DNA of 64,000 nucleotides from Trileptium ribeirensis (GCA_030248225.1 JASANE010005108.1:37450-101449), one strand, 5' to 3'. Numbered from the stretch's first letter, positions 1 to 12,672 are shown. The notes: generated by a model not told the origin, from the letters alone. A program made the numbers and translations.

Positions 1-1908
1 TCTTTATTACTTCACTTGGCGTCGGTTCTTAGTAATTTTAATTCTCATGTGTTTATCTTGGGTGATTTTAATTATAAAGAACTTAAATGGGATGGTATAA
101 CTCATGACACTTCTGGTCCTGACTATCTTTTTTCCTCCCGTCTCACTGAGCTTGGTCTTGAGCAATATGTTTTTCATCCTACGCATAATGCAGGAGGTAT
201 TTTGGATCTTATTTTTTCAAATTCTGTTGATAATGTGTATGACGTGTATGTTGGTAATAACTTTGTAAATTCAGATCATTTTATGGTGCATGGTAAATTT
301 GGTCCTTTTTGTTTAAATATTACAAAAAACTGTTACAGCTATAGAAATTTTAGACGTGCTAACTATTTTGAAATTCGTAACTTCTTATCGTCGCGAAACT
401 GGAGTGAATTACTTGATATACACTCCAATGATGCTGAGAAAACTTGGTCTGTTTTAAAAAGAGTAATGCTCTATTGTATTGATAATTTTGTACCCTGTTT
501 TACTCGAAAATCGAAAAGACATTTGACTATTTGGTCTACTGCAACTCATAAGGCCCACAAAAAACAGCTTCGCCTCCATAAAATATGGAAATCAGACCCT
601 TTAAATATGCACAAAAAGACATCTTGGAAAAATGCAACAGTTTTGGCTCGCCATTATAAGAGACTTGATTGTCTGAATACTGAAACTAGGATAATAAACT
701 CTGGTAATGATCATAGAGTATGGAGTTTTATTCGTAATAAACTTACAAATCCGAGCAATATCCCTCCTCTGAAAAATGGGTCTAGTTCTGTTGTTAATAA
801 CTTGGATAAAGCATACTTGTTTAACGAATATTTTCATTCTATGTTTACTAATGATAATGGATTGCTTATATCAGATTTAAGTATCAGTGATAAGATTATG
901 CCGGATATTCACTTTGATGCGAAATTACTTTTACAAATTATTACTAAACTCAAGCCAACCGGCTGTTGTGGTATTGATAATATTCCTCAGTCGTTTATCA
1001 GAAACTGCGCGAATGAGCTAACTATTCCTCTTCTGAAACTTTTTAATGTTATTTATACGACAGGTATTATTCCCAATGAATGGAAAATTGCAAAAATCGT
1101 TCCAATTTTTAAAAAGGGTGATAAATCTCTCGTTCAAAATTATCGTCCTATCAGTATTCTTCCTGTAATTTCTAAAATATTTGAACAGGCTATAAATATC
1201 CATCTTATAAAGTATATTGAAGCTGAAAACCTAATTGGTAGTACACAGCATGGTTTTATCAAAGGTAAATCTACAATCACTCAACTCCTTGATACTATTA
1301 ATATCTGGACAAGAATGTTAGACGAAAAAAATAACGTTGACTGTATTTATTTGGACCTTGCCCGTGCATTCGATTCAGTGTCGCACCCAAAATTATTGCA
1401 GAAACTTTACGCCTATGGTATTAAGGGTAAAAATTTTGCTATACTTTCTGATTTTCTTAGTTCTCGTTATCAAATGGTCTATGTCGACAACGTTTATTCA
1501 TCAATTTTACCTGTGTTATCAGGTGTGCCTCAGGGAAGTTCTTTGGGTCCTACATTATTTACTATTTTTATTGATGGAATCGATAAGCACTTAGAATATT
1601 TAAAACCGAGGTTATTTGCTGATGATTCCAAACTATTTTATTCTTTCATGCCTGGTTGTAATTTACATAATGTTCAGTGTGATCTTGATAATGTAATTGA
1701 TTGGTTAGTTATGATGCAGTTATCGGTTGCAGTTCAAAAATGCTTTGTTCTACATATGGGTTATCTAAATACTAAATTTGATTACTGTCTATTAGATAGT
1801 TCCGTTGCTAAATGTAGTAACATTAGGGATCTTGGAGTTATAGTTGATGATAAGTTAAAGTTCTCTGATCATATTGAATCAATATGCAAAATTGCATTTA
1901 AAAATTAA
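1..1908 (+). CDS. LINE endonuclease-reverse transcriptase, partial
   Basis: The frame is open from base 1 (no true start in the window) to the TAA at 1906-1908. The endonuclease motif GDFN is encoded at 61-72 and the SDH catalytic motif at 271-279. The RT core follows: the IVPIFKKGD and NYRPISI blocks near 1096-1155, the AFDSVSHPKLL block near 1369-1395, SGVPQGSSLGP near 1519-1551 and the catalytic FADD at 1615-1626. In this family the protein nicks target DNA and reverse-transcribes its own RNA at the nick. The reading frame breaks just after the RT thumb, where the following frame (1874-2482) takes over. The endonuclease N-terminus lies left of the window. Confidence 0.92.
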   Translation, partial: SLLLHLASVLSNFNSHVFILGDFNYKELKWDGITHDTSGPDYLFSSRLTELGLEQYVFHPTHNAGGILDLIFSNSVDNVYDVYVGNNFVNSDHFMVHGKFGPFCLNITKNCYSYRNFRRANYFEIRNFLSSRNWSELLDIHSNDAEKTWSVLKRVMLYCIDNFVPCFTRKSKRHLTIWSTATHKAHKKQLRLHKIWKSDPLNMHKKTSWKNATVLARHYKRLDCLNTETRIINSGNDHRVWSFIRNKLTNPSNIPPLKNGSSSVVNNLDKAYLFNEYFHSMFTNDNGLLISDLSISDKIMPDIHFDAKLLLQIITKLKPTGCCGIDNIPQSFIRNCANELTIPLLKLFNVIYTTGIIPNEWKIAKIVPIFKKGDKSLVQNYRPISILPVISKIFEQAINIHLIKYIEAENLIGSTQHGFIKGKSTITQLLDTINIWTRMLDEKNNVDCIYLDLARAFDSVSHPKLLQKLYAYGIKGKNFAILSDFLSSRYQMVYVDNVYSSILPVLSGVPQGSSLGPTLFTIFIDGIDKHLEYLKPRLFADDSKLFYSFMPGCNLHNVQCDLDNVIDWLVMMQLSVAVQKCFVLHMGYLNTKFDYCLLDSSVAKCSNIRDLGVIVDDKLKFSDHIESICKIAFKN

Positions 1909-2482
1909 TCTAATCTTTTTATGTTTTAATACTCGAAATTACAAATTCCTTCTGAAACTCTATAAATGCTTCGTTAGACCTAGCATTGAATATGCTTCAG
2001 AGTTATGGAATCCTTTTCTTCGAAAAGATATAATTTTACTTGAAAATGTTCAAAGAAATTTTACTCGTCGAATTCCAGGATTAAGTTATTTAGGTTATCA
2101 ACAACGTTTGATACATCTAAAGCTTGAAAGCTTAATTTGTAGAAGAATTATTAAAGATCTGGTTATGGTTTATAAAATTATAAATGGTCTGGTCAGACTA
2201 AATTTTGATGATTTCTTTTCTAGATCCCAACTATCCCAGACTAGAGGTCATAACTTTAAACTTGAGATCAAGAGATCTCGTTTGGATATTAGAAAATATT
2301 TCTTTGCCAACAAAGTTGTTCCTTGGTGGAATTCACTCCCTTCGGAGATTGTTGATTCAACTAATATCTTGATTTTCAAAAGACGTCTCTCCAACTATCT
2401 ACAAACGTTGGACAGTCAAGGCAGGCTATTAGAAGCCAGTACTGGCCCAAGTCTGACCTTGCCAACACCATTAAATTCTTAG
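1874..2482 (+). pseudogene. LINE C-terminal region, frameshifted from the RT
   Basis: This frame continues the protein of the preceding entry after an indel between about 1895 and 1908. The conserved block LYKCFVRPSIEYASELWNP is typical of the segment following the RT in CR1/Jockey-type elements. It is followed by the ERV/QRNFTRR-like basic stretch and the VVPWWNSLP block near 2318-2344, which commonly ends such ORFs. The stop is TAG at 2480-2482. Apart from the single shift the frame is clean, suggesting a fairly recent insertion or a base-calling error at the A/T-rich junction. Confidence 0.85.
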
Positions 2483-2550
2483 TTCTTTTTTATATTGCTA
2501 ATAGTTATTATTGTTGTGTCTGGCTAAAATTAAAATAAATAAAATAAAAA

Positions 2551-2797
2551 TGTAGATTTTTTATAAATCTCAGCAATGGTATCTAGACCATGTGACTGTT
2601 GACAAGATCATGCCCCAGACCGTCAAAAACTACAAAGAAGACATGGTGTGCTTGACACCGTCGAAATGTAGCTATACCTCTAACTAGCTATCCTTGAAAA
2701 AATTTATATAATCATGGAGTGTCTAAGACACCCTATTGTCGACAGTGTGCCTGACACTGTGTGTGGTACAGGCGTTCCAAACATGGGGACATTATAA
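2551..2797 (+). repeat. MITE fragment (right half) interrupted by the LINE
   Basis: This stretch matches the reverse complement of 52507-52770 over its whole length, with shared blocks such as GTGTGCTTGACAC and ATAATCATGGAG. It ends in the terminal motif GTTCCAAACAT...ATTATA at 2774-2797, which in the complete copy forms the terminal inverted repeat. The matching left half is absent, consistent with the LINE having split the MITE and the left half lying before base 1. The following TAACGTGAACGCCGCA also appears near 52956 and in the palindrome arms. Confidence 0.7.
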
Positions 2798-2799
2798 CG

Positions 2800-4720
2800 T
2801 GAACGCCGCACTAGATCTCTTAACAAACAAGATCACATGCACCCCATCCTCTACTAAACATTGAAGCTCAAGGATTAGCCTCTTGATTCATACGATTCGG
2901 ATGAAGACCTAAACATAATCAGATGACTTGTCAGCAGAACTTTATAACACAAAATATGCCAAGAATTTCGACCAAGGCCATGCAATACGCAACGAAACAT
3001 TTAGCGTTGAGAACTGCATTTTTATCCAGAAATAATCTTATCAAGTTGAAAAAATATGTAGCGATTCGATGGCTCCTTTAATAAGCAGATGAGTCATTGA
3101 AATTGTGAAGTTACCAAGAGAGAAATACTTTCTTCATAAACTTATCTATATTCATTAATATTTTGCCGTGTGGATCCTGAAAAGCGTCATGACCGTCATA
3201 AGTGATAATTAGAGACCTGATGTGTCCCATATTCTATGTTCCACTTCCACAGTTCCATGGCCTTACGATGTTAATAGTAAATACGTAAAGTAACTCTATT
3301 AACTGTCACTACACAACGATGAACAATTTCAACTCCGAGGTTGTGCTGACAACGCTACATCATCCATGTTTATGGGGACCCATTTTTATCTAAACGCCGT
3401 GTCAGGAAGAATGAAATTGTCTCAGGCAATGCAATATGTTTAGGTTACAGTGGTAACCTTATTGTTTTTTGGGTCAAAATTTGTATGTGACGTTTAAATT
3501 ATTAAATATTTCGCTTATAAAACTATTCTATCATAATATGTTAAATATGATTGGCCTGATTTCAAGGGGACAGCCAATAGAGTGAGAGAGCAGGGAAGAT
3601 CCATCTCCTCGTACAACCTCACGTGCCTTACCATGGTGGATGACAATAACCGAAGTACATGTCTATGTAGACCAAGCGGGGTTACGCTGTGCCCACCTAG
3701 GAAATATTGCCCCCCCCGTATGCAATGTTCTGGCTACAACTCAGCCACATTTACCTCCTGAAGTTCAAACCATCTTCTCCTACCTTGCGCGCTCAAGCCG
3801 AATGACAAATTTTTGTAACCAAAGTTACAAAAAGATTAAGACAAAACGCAGACTCTCGTCGAAATTACCTAACGCTGGAGCCGATTGTACCGGACGTTTG
3901 TACCCCATGGCTTGCATCCTCAACATATTTCTGCAGTTCGTTTTGTAATAATGTGTTTAAAATTTTTAATAAGTGAAAATGTGTTAACCACACACGTATC
4001 TTGATTTTTATGTCATAGTCCTTGTTTAGTTCTACTTATATTGGTTTTGTAGCTAATCTTGTACATGCCATCACAAGCTAACCCTTCTTAATAATAATTA
4101 TGGATGTAAATATATATATCCTGTGCATCGCCTGCAAATATCGCTTCCGTGGTGTGTTAAAGCAGCTCATATTTTGGGAATCGAATACATGTTTGCATTA
4201 ATAATTATAATCTACTGTTCAAAACCACGCAGTTTATAACGCCTGCAGACATAATAGACGCGATAAAACCTTATTTTCATCTAGACAATAGAGAGAATTG
4301 TGACCGCATTATTTCGTAATAATACGTGTATTCAGGTGATCAGTCAAATTATGTTTTCTCTGGTCCAGTTAACTATTCATTCAATTTAGCATCACTAAGC
4401 TGTCCAGCATGACCAAAATATTGTCATATATATAAAGATGGCGAAACCAAGCACATTAATTAGATAATATTTTGAGATAACCATTTCGAGTTGCTACAAA
4501 CTTTTATGTCTTTGGGTTTATAAAACTATTCCCAGCTACCCTAGGTAGTAGGGTCCTGTATCATTTAATTAAGATCGCACAGTTAGTGCAAATAATTCAG
4601 CAACGGATGGTCAGATCGGTCTCATGGATGGCTCAAAATGTTTTTCTCGATGTGTCTAGCGATATCGATACGATTTTATAAATCTATAACTTTTCTTCAT
4701 TTTTGGCCATTTCACGTTAT
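2800..4720. other. No gene recognised
   Basis: AT-rich sequence. An open frame at 3640-3948 has no recognisable domain and I treat it as chance. No repeats beyond the flanking MITEs were recognised here. Confidence 0.5.
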
Positions 4721-5157
4721 GTAATGCGTGACTAAACTTAACCTGCGCCCGCTGACTATCCTATTTTGTTATTTGAAAAACTGTGTTATCGAACTCTATC
4801 AACTCAAGCAAAAATTTGTTGTTTTCTGTTCGCGAACATTAAAATTGTTTGCTAATGAAATTTTATCGCTTTTGAATTACCGAGAGTTATGTTCGCGAAC
4901 ATAATGACAAAATACAGAACCCTTTCGTTTATGCCGTCGCATTTACATTGAATTTGTTCGCGAACAGACACGAATCCTAAGTGAAATCTAATAATTGTCG
5001 TAGAACTGTTATTGGCCCATTGCGAATCACGACTTCTGGGCTAGCAATGGATCCAATCCACTGTCTTACTTGTTCACTAACAATGGATATGGATTTGACA
5101 TCGGTTTTCACAAAATAGGATAGTAAGTGGACACAGGGTAAGTTTAGCCGCGCATAA
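4721..5157. mobile_element. MITE with internal TGTTCGCGAACA palindromes, copy 1
   Basis: The ends form a diverged terminal inverted repeat of about 48 bp. The left end reads ATGCGTGACTAAACTTA and the right end, reverse-complemented, ATGCGCGGCTAAACTTA. Both run into the shared block TATCCTATTTTGT (left about 4757-4769, right about 5108-5120). The interior has no coding capacity but carries three perfect copies of the 12-bp palindrome TGTTCGCGAACA at 4827-4838, 4890-4901 and 4955-4966. The same architecture recurs at 29780-30328. Non-autonomous DNA transposon is the best reading; the superfamily is not assigned because the exact target duplication is unclear. Confidence 0.7.
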
Positions 5158-5159
5158 TC

Positions 5160-6110
5160 ATTATAAATATTGTCCGCAACAAGAGTATGTTTGGATCGGA
5201 TAATCAATATTACTGAAGTGAGTTTCTACTTAGGTTCTGCATTTATGTGATCATGCATTTGACCAAAGCTGATATTAAATGTATGTTCATGTTACCATAA
5301 AGTTTTCCGATACTTCTAGCACCTTTCGCTAAAATACATTAATAAATTAATATAACGTCAATAAAACCACGCACTTAAAACTGTACCTATTGATTTGCAC
5401 AACGCTGCTTAGCTCTAAATTTTGAGCTTTAGTCAAGGTTCGAGAAGTAAGCCTAGTTTTGACAAACTAATAATACGTCACGGTCATAAATATAAATAGC
5501 GTTTGTGGTTGCTGAACATGGTCTTAGATTCAGAAGCAACCACAAAGACGTGTTAAGAACTCTAAGTATTCTTGTAAGAATATAAACTGACTAGATTTTA
5601 TAGAAGCCTTAAAAACAAGTGCATTGCTATAAATATACCCTGTTGTGTTTATGGGAAAACAAATACGGGTGTTTCATAATGTTAGCCATATTATTTCGTG
5701 GTTAATTACGCATTGTGCGCTAAAGTTCATTCGTGCGACGGTAGTTGAGATTTCGTAACTTGCCACCGCTTTGTACGTTATTTTTTAATGTTTAGGTATA
5801 TGCACAACAATATTTCAATAAAATACTATGGTCTTTTTTCAGCTATACAGCAAATCTTAGTTCTGATGAAACCACTTTATAGGTTGTGATTTGAAAATTA
5901 CTATCGATATATGGCTAATAGATAGCTTGTAAATATAATTTCGAAACCACAAAATTTGAAATTAGGCAAATTATGGTTTATTCTTCTGAATAATTTATGC
6001 TATTAGCATGTTGCGATATATCTATTCATTGAGCCATCGGACCAAGTCATAAACGGTGAGTGGCTTATGTAAAGCATTCCAATTTTCCAAATTCTCACAG
6101 ATATTTCCAA
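5160..6110. other. No gene recognised
   Basis: AT-rich, with no domain-bearing frame, no clear repeat and no RNA gene that I can see. Confidence 0.5.
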
Positions 6111-6112
6111 TT

Positions 6113-6415
6113 GTATAAGTTCCAGAATTCCAGATTTAATTCATATAATAGATCTAGTTTCCCAAATTCTCCTAGGAATTTAAAATCTTCAATATCACAA
6201 ATTCAGCTGGATTTTAAAATATTATAATTTTCGGTATCGCCACGGTGATTAGAACGTGTAAACTAGGTTAAATATTATAAGTTCCCAAATTCCATAGTTA
6301 ATTTATAAGGATCTAATTTTCCGAATTCTCGTGGGAATTTCAAATTTTCATCACCAATTCTGCTGGATTTTTGGATATTCTAGTTGTCGGTATACCCACG
6401 AGAATTTAAACAATC
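6113..6415 (+). repeat. Diverged tandem duplication, about 165-bp unit
   Basis: Two successive units share ATAAGTTCC, GATTTAATT/AGTTAATTT, GATCTA, AATTCTC, GGAATTT, CAATTC-GCTGGATTTT and TCGGTAT in the same order. The first starts near 6113 and the second near 6278. Spacing is about 165 bp and divergence is substantial. Confidence 0.6.
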
Positions 6416-7005
6416 TGCGCTGGCTAAATCCTATGCTTAGCTTACCTCCTAGACTTTGCCTACGACCTGAGCATCGGCGCTTATGTTTATCTAACGGATT
6501 AAGCTCAACCTCAACCGCTGGCTCAGCCTTAGGCTTACGCATAGCTTAGTTTAAAGCTTAGTTTTATTGTATGGTGTACTTTTACTGTGTGGCTTAGGCT
6601 TAGTCAAAGTTTTATACTAAGACAAGGCCTTGCACTAAACGTAAAACATACGCTAAGGCTAAATCTTAGACTAAAAAATAATTCACGATTTAGTATAAAA
6701 TTCTCGGTGGATTTCCAGTTTGGCCACTTCCCAAACTCTCAGTTTTTCAAATTTTCAAATTACCAGTTTTCCCAAATTCCTATTTTGTTACTTTCCGCAG
6801 ATTGCAATTTATCCAAATTACCAGCTCTCAAATTCCCAATTTCCAAATTTTCCAAATTTCCGCTTTCCCAAATACCTAGTTTACCAAATTCAATATTTTT
6901 CAAATTCCCAGTTTTTCGGATGCGATGCTTCCTAATTTTTCCCGCCATCCTAAATTCCCACTTTCCTCGATTCTCACCACTTTGACAGTTTATCAATTTA
7001 ACCAA
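6400..7005. repeat. Low-complexity repeat: CTTAGGCTTA-rich then CCAAATTCC-rich
   Basis: From about 6405 to 6680 the sequence is built from degenerate CTAAGC/GCTTAGG words on both strands. From about 6700 to 6960 it is a degenerate minisatellite of TTTCCAAATTCCCAGT-like words. Long open frames across it are by-products of the repeat composition. No coding role is supported. Confidence 0.65.
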
Positions 7006-7009
7006 TCTT

Positions 7010-10000
7010 TTACGATTTTTATTTACTCGTCCATATTTGGGTGATTTGAATCTTTTAGGTTCTAGTGATAATTTTGGAAGCCCATCAGAGGTGCTTTAAC
7101 GGTAACCCCTATAACTCAGGAGCTGACCGGCGGAAGATCCTACGGTTCTTTTCATTTGATGAGTTCAAGAAAGAAAACATGGTGTAAAGATTTGTATTTA
7201 TTTCCTCGTGCTTGCATACAACAGTCGATCAACAACACTTTTTTGGAGTGCAAAAATCAGCTAGTACTTTGGCAATATCGAATGTAACTTGGTAACGACT
7301 AAACTAATTGGTGATAAAATTTTCAAAGTGCAGACTTAGTGACATATATAATACTTAAAATGTTGATATATTCCGCGCAATCTTTTTGTGGCACAATATT
7401 TATATCGAAACCAGCTATTTTGAGTCAAATTTGGGAAGATATTGTTGCTGTCATACTATAACTACGAGCTTACTAGAGCGAGTTGATTCAAATTTCCACA
7501 GGTTATAGTTCCGATAGTGGACTTAGTGTGAAATTGACAAATCTAGCAATAGCTTGCTGTATTTTAAGAACACGACTAGCGTTCTATTAAGGCTTAGTAT
7601 ACTATTTTTTGATCAATGTTAAATAGAGGCCAAAGCTGCTTGCTGAAAAAAAACAAACTTCAACGAAATTGGTTGCTGTCCAAAACTGTCGTAATTATAT
7701 AACTTGGATTTTATATTAAGATTTGACTCCAGCGTATACGAACAAGTACCATGTGACCATGTGAATAAGACATAATGTTCCTACTGTAACAGGACCGTTG
7801 CGGTCTGTTACATGCGCTCTTCCAAACCTTTTGACCTAAAATATTATGGGCGAAATTGAATCTTAGCAAATTGATGGCTGTTGGATAGACGGGATTAAAG
7901 TATCTGAGAATACATTAGGTAGCGATGAGGCGCAGATGGTGCTATAAACGTGAAATTGGAATATTAAGATTATAACTTAACAGACGAGTCAAAGTGTACT
8001 TTCATTGTTGCCCAGGCTAATGTATCGCGATATATCTCGATATATATCCAGTGTATTTTTCGATTTGTTTTTAGTAGCGTCGAGTTGTGACAGGACATCT
8101 AGACGAATTTCATTGATCGAATTAGATTGTTTGGGACGATTTTGAAGATTGGCGCTACCACTACTACATTGAAATATTTCTGTTATTCAGTTCCTTTACT
8201 TTTGCCCCGATAAGATTTAGTTGGATTTGAACAAATAAAAAATTTTGTTGAAAGCTTCAACCTTGCTCTACATTCGCAGGTGCGAGGCATATATTTGCCT
8301 GGGCGCATGCTTGGTCTTTGTCTGGGTTTGAGTTCAAACCGTCTAAAGTTTACTATAATAAGGCAGCTTTAAAATTTTGATTGATTCCAGAATTAAAAAT
8401 CTTGAAATTGATAAAGATTCAACCTTCACCTCTAATTGAACGGCAATAAAAATTGTGCAGAACAATACGGACAAAATTTTCTACGTAGGAAGTACTGCCT
8501 CTAATAATCGAATCAGTGCGACTTCGGCAGTGCGAAGTTCAGTCGACTCTACTGACCGGCTCCGACGCGTTTAGGTTATTGTTGATCATGCGTTTTCGTA
8601 TGGATCGTTGAAGCTGGAGCGATGGTATTTCGCGAGAACGTCTCGAGTGTCGGGAAAAAATTCAGCTACTGCTGCCCGTGGACTCTAACTCAGTCAGTAT
8701 AGGTGCGGACGTTTAAGCAGCCGTGTTTATTTTCTCCGTGGGTTAGTTAGGCAGGCGGTAACTCGTATATACGTGGGTACAGTGACGTATAAAATTTTAC
8801 CCTCGAATGTAGCTAGTTGCCAATGCCCCTTGAGTTGACTATCCGTCCGCCTTCGGGTAGACCCGCCCCGTCCCCTATTTGCTACGCAAATTGTTGTCTG
8901 GAATTATTCTAACTGGTCGAGTTTCGGTTCAAATGACTACGAAAATTTCACCGAATTATTGCTGATTCCTGTGGTTTTAGATAGGTTCTAAAATAAAACT
9001 ACTTAGACGTAATGGGTCCACGTTTTGCATGAATTGCTGAGCTTGGTTAAGCCCGGAAAATTTTTCTGAGATGACCACGGTTACAAATTTTGGCTAAAGC
9101 AGAGATGATTAAAATAGGATTTGGCTTCAGGGTTTGTTATTTCTGTCACGGTTTTAAAATTTGTAGTTTAGCAGGATGATCGACACTCATGCTTCATTTG
9201 AGGCCGAACGGATTTGAGACGACGTATGAAAGACGTGTGCTCTCACGAGCCCCTCTGAGTTCTCGTGCTGGGTGGAAATTTGTTATTCTCATTTTAAGTT
9301 AAGAAAATTTTAAAAAAGGGGGCGCTCTCTAGTAAAGGATAAACCTCTGACCTGGGTTAATATTGCAAAAAAACTTCTAGAATTGGGATAACTTGAATTT
9401 ATGGAATATCGTTCAAGGAAGAGTGTGCTTTTCCTTTCTTAGTAGTTCTCTCGCGATTTGCTTAGCTTTCTTGTGTTGTTCTCGGCTTGTGCTTTCGTAT
9501 AATATATGTATATGTAATAAGAAATATGCACATCGGTAAACTAAGACTGTTCATGCTTCTGTTTAAAATGATTGCACCGAATTATAAATGAAGACTTGAA
9601 GCCAACACCTCTGAAGCAAAACCCAGGGAACATTTGGAACAAAATCCAATCAAATTGATGACACCGACTTGTCACCGCGCCTTCCAAAGCTTAAAACTTA
9701 AAAACAAATCATGTTACATGGGACCCATGGTATGGCGACCTAGCTTATAAAAATGAAACCCGGATCAGTAGAAACGTGCGTTTGTAAGATAGTCATGAGC
9801 CAGGAGTGTAACATGAACCGGCAGAGCGGTGCGCGTTCGTTGCGATCCTTTGTCGACTTTGCATCCAAATTTTCTAGGATAATCCCAGTTTAAAATACTA
9901 AGCGTTCTGGTTCCAAACGTTATATGATAATTAAAGCGCAAAATTGTTAGAAGCACTGCATCCTAAATTTATAGGATAATTAAGGCAAATTCGCTAGGCG

Positions 10001-12670
10001 TTCGAGATCCAAATTGGGTGTCGGCTTAGGCATTGCTAGCAAATAAGTATAAGCTGGGACCGCGCTCTAGCGTCGAGAAATCAGTCGCCTGTTTGCTGAA
10101 CCGCCGACCACTAAAAAATAAAATTTGTCACCACTTATCGCCATATTCATGAACAGGAGAACATTAAGTTTAGCTAGGTGTAGTACACGTCAGGTCATAG
10201 AGCGACGCTTAAGCAGCAAGATTTAGTCTCTTTTCGGAGTACATGATATTACTCACTAGGGGTTAGTTGTAGTCAAAATTTTAGCCTACGCGGCCGAAAT
10301 ACTTGAAGTAATGGCAACACACACCGCCCAGCATGCGCCCACACCGTTTGAAAATTACAAACGATATGATAAAAGCCTGGCCTCAGATCGAGCATTAGCA
10401 AAACCTCCGTAGTTTTTTATGGCGACTTCGTCGCTGACTTTTCATAGTTTCTTTATTTTTCAGCCTGTGCCCCACATATAAGTCCAGTATGTGCCCCCAG
10501 AGCCTAGCAGAGAGTAAGGCCGTAGCACAGTTACAAAAGCTATTCAGATCCTTAGGGATAACCAAATTGGTTAAGGTACCGGTCGCTTAAAATGACACAA
10601 ATCGCCCTCACCGAAATGTTGCAGTTAAAAATTTGGCTCGGTCGACGCATATCGCGCCTCCAACGTTTATAGTTCGGCGCAATATCTACGACCAAATTTA
10701 TTTTGATTGTTGCATAAGGCCGATTCGCAACTTTCAACAAATTGAAAGTCACCCCTAAAGTAATACCAAATTTGAAATTAGGAAAGGCTGGACTCAACTT
10801 GGCTAAAGGTAAGACAGCCTTAGGGTTTCACAAGTCCCTCCGCTATACCTTAACTTACAACATGTTTACCTTGTCATAGATAGCCGTCTGCAGACCCCAT
10901 AGTTCGGCGGGGACAGCATCTTTTGTTTACTTCAATAGTGGTAGCGCTGCACGCTATGTTGAGCGAATTTCGAAGAACACCAGGGCACATTTCTCGACCC
11001 ATAGCTGAACGAAACATCACTAAAATAGAGGGAGAAGGAATGATTGTCTCTTTGGTCTGTTATGCTGCAAGGACATGGTCGCTGTGGTTCTTTTCTTGAA
11101 TGTTGTCCAAATTAAACGCCCTAATGTGTTATCCTGTTTCAATCCTGTTCGCTCATAATATTGCCCGGGATGCCTCACCCTTACCACCTATTTCTTGTAT
11201 TTTTCTTGCGTTCGAATAAGCTCTTGAAAATTCACAAGCGTAATGTGTTGTTAATTCCGGCAGCGATATATGTTCCAAATGTTTCTTTTTTGACAATTGA
11301 GGCCAGTGTACCCTACGCGCTGTATCCTGTCGATAAAAGATCCCAAGCCACAACGTGCATAGGTTGGTGGCCTTGTGAATGCATCAAAGTAACAGAACCA
11401 ATGCGTGGGGAATCCACGAAATCAGTAACCAAAAATCGCTCCCGAAAAGGTCATACACTAATCACGATTAAAGTTGTTAGGCAAATACACCGCATAGAAC
11501 AAATTATCACGGCTAATAAATCGTCGATTTTAGCGTCCGTTAAACTTCTAGATGATGTTGGCACCCATTGGCTACAACTAAGTAGTAGGGTCAGAATCAT
11601 AACCGATTGAGAATGAGTCAAAATTTGTACAAAAGTTGAAACACATGCATAAATCTGCTCTTTCATCAAACAATTTCTAACTGACATCATGATAGGAAAC
11701 ATTGGTTGAGTATTACGGCTAGCGAGCAGTTGTCAGTGCCAACATCCTGGGGGACCTCAATAATCAGATTAATTACTAGACACGTGCGCAATCATTTGGG
11801 CGGAGTCCTCACAAACCTTGTAAAATGCCCCTGCAACTTGCTAAGCTCTATAGATTCTGGGATCTAACTAAGAAATGTTTTTTTCATTTGCAGCATTGCA
11901 GTCCGTTGTTGATGCTATGATAGCTGCGGTCGTACGGACATGTTGTTATTAGATTGCGCGATTTATCGGATATCATGCTACAATATATAGTAAGCAGGAA
12001 CAGATGTCGTAAACTGATTTTCGCTCACCAATGGGTACTTGCCCTCCCAATTCGCTCAATTTGTTGGTTATTATGCTTCGACGATGGTACTAAATAATAA
12101 TGAAATCTTGGCATTTATAATTTATAATCAATTTCAATGTGATGTTCTGTACAATTTAAAGAATAATTTCCTATTTTAATTAATTCTGATTAAGCCATTG
12201 AGCATCTTAGTTACATTTAGGCCCATGCCATGACGAAAAGGGTTTACGGGAACAGCAATAGCAACGGAGAAAAGCCAGCTTTATTTAGCACTGTGCCGAC
12301 TGAGTATCTAAAATAAGATTCATGAAATGTCAACCCACATTAATTTTAAATAATGTTATTTTACTTAACTCCTCTAAATATAAAATTTTAAGCTTGATTT
12401 GTTCACTAACGGTAATCCTACTTTGATTATTATTAGTTAGTGTTGTGAAGAATTGACGAACCTAAAATGCCAATCAGGTATCTGTTAATCTCCAGTAACC
12501 TGCAGCTGAAAATAATACACCTTTTTCACTTCTGCGGATTATTTAGTATCACGAGATTTAGTCACCATATAGTGTTCTAAATTATTGCTTCCAAATTCTT
12601 TGAAGAAGCTGTTATTATATTATAATTTGATAGCAAATATCAGATCATGTGCCGCAGTTGCGTCAGAAAA
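7010..12670. other. Long gene-poor stretch
   Basis: No recognisable protein domain. The 149-codon open frame at 11161-11610 and the smaller frames opposite it show no motif and conflict with each other. A relatively GC-rich patch lies near 8500-8900, with no recognisable content. No RNA gene was found. Confidence 0.5.
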
Positions 12671-12672
12671 TC

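Larger units (their letters stand above)
1..2550 (+). mobile_element. CR1/Jockey-like non-LTR retrotransposon (LINE), 5' end outside window
   Basis: The element is open from the first base of the window. It carries the C-terminal part of an apurinic-like endonuclease, a full reverse transcriptase and the usual C-terminal region, then a short 3' UTR ending in an A-rich (TAAAA/TAAATAAA) tail at about 2522-2550. One frameshift near 1895-1908 separates the RT from the C-terminal region, so this copy is not intact. The tail abuts sequence at 2551 that matches a MITE found again at 52507-52957, so the LINE appears to have landed inside a MITE copy. The CR1/Jockey group assignment rests on motif style, not on a tree. 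Confidence 0.9.

Noticed and set aside
6587..6985. 132-codon frame in the CCAAATTCC-rich region
   Set aside because: The protein is a translation of a low-complexity repeat (NSQFPNFPN-type) and occurs in overlapping frames.
8280..8345. tRNA-like T arm (GGGTTTGAGTTCAAACC)
   Set aside because: No A box or acceptor stem at the right distance.
11161..11610. 149-codon open frame
   Set aside because: No domain, overlaps two open frames on the other strand, and a frame of this length is not surprising in 64 kb of such DNA.
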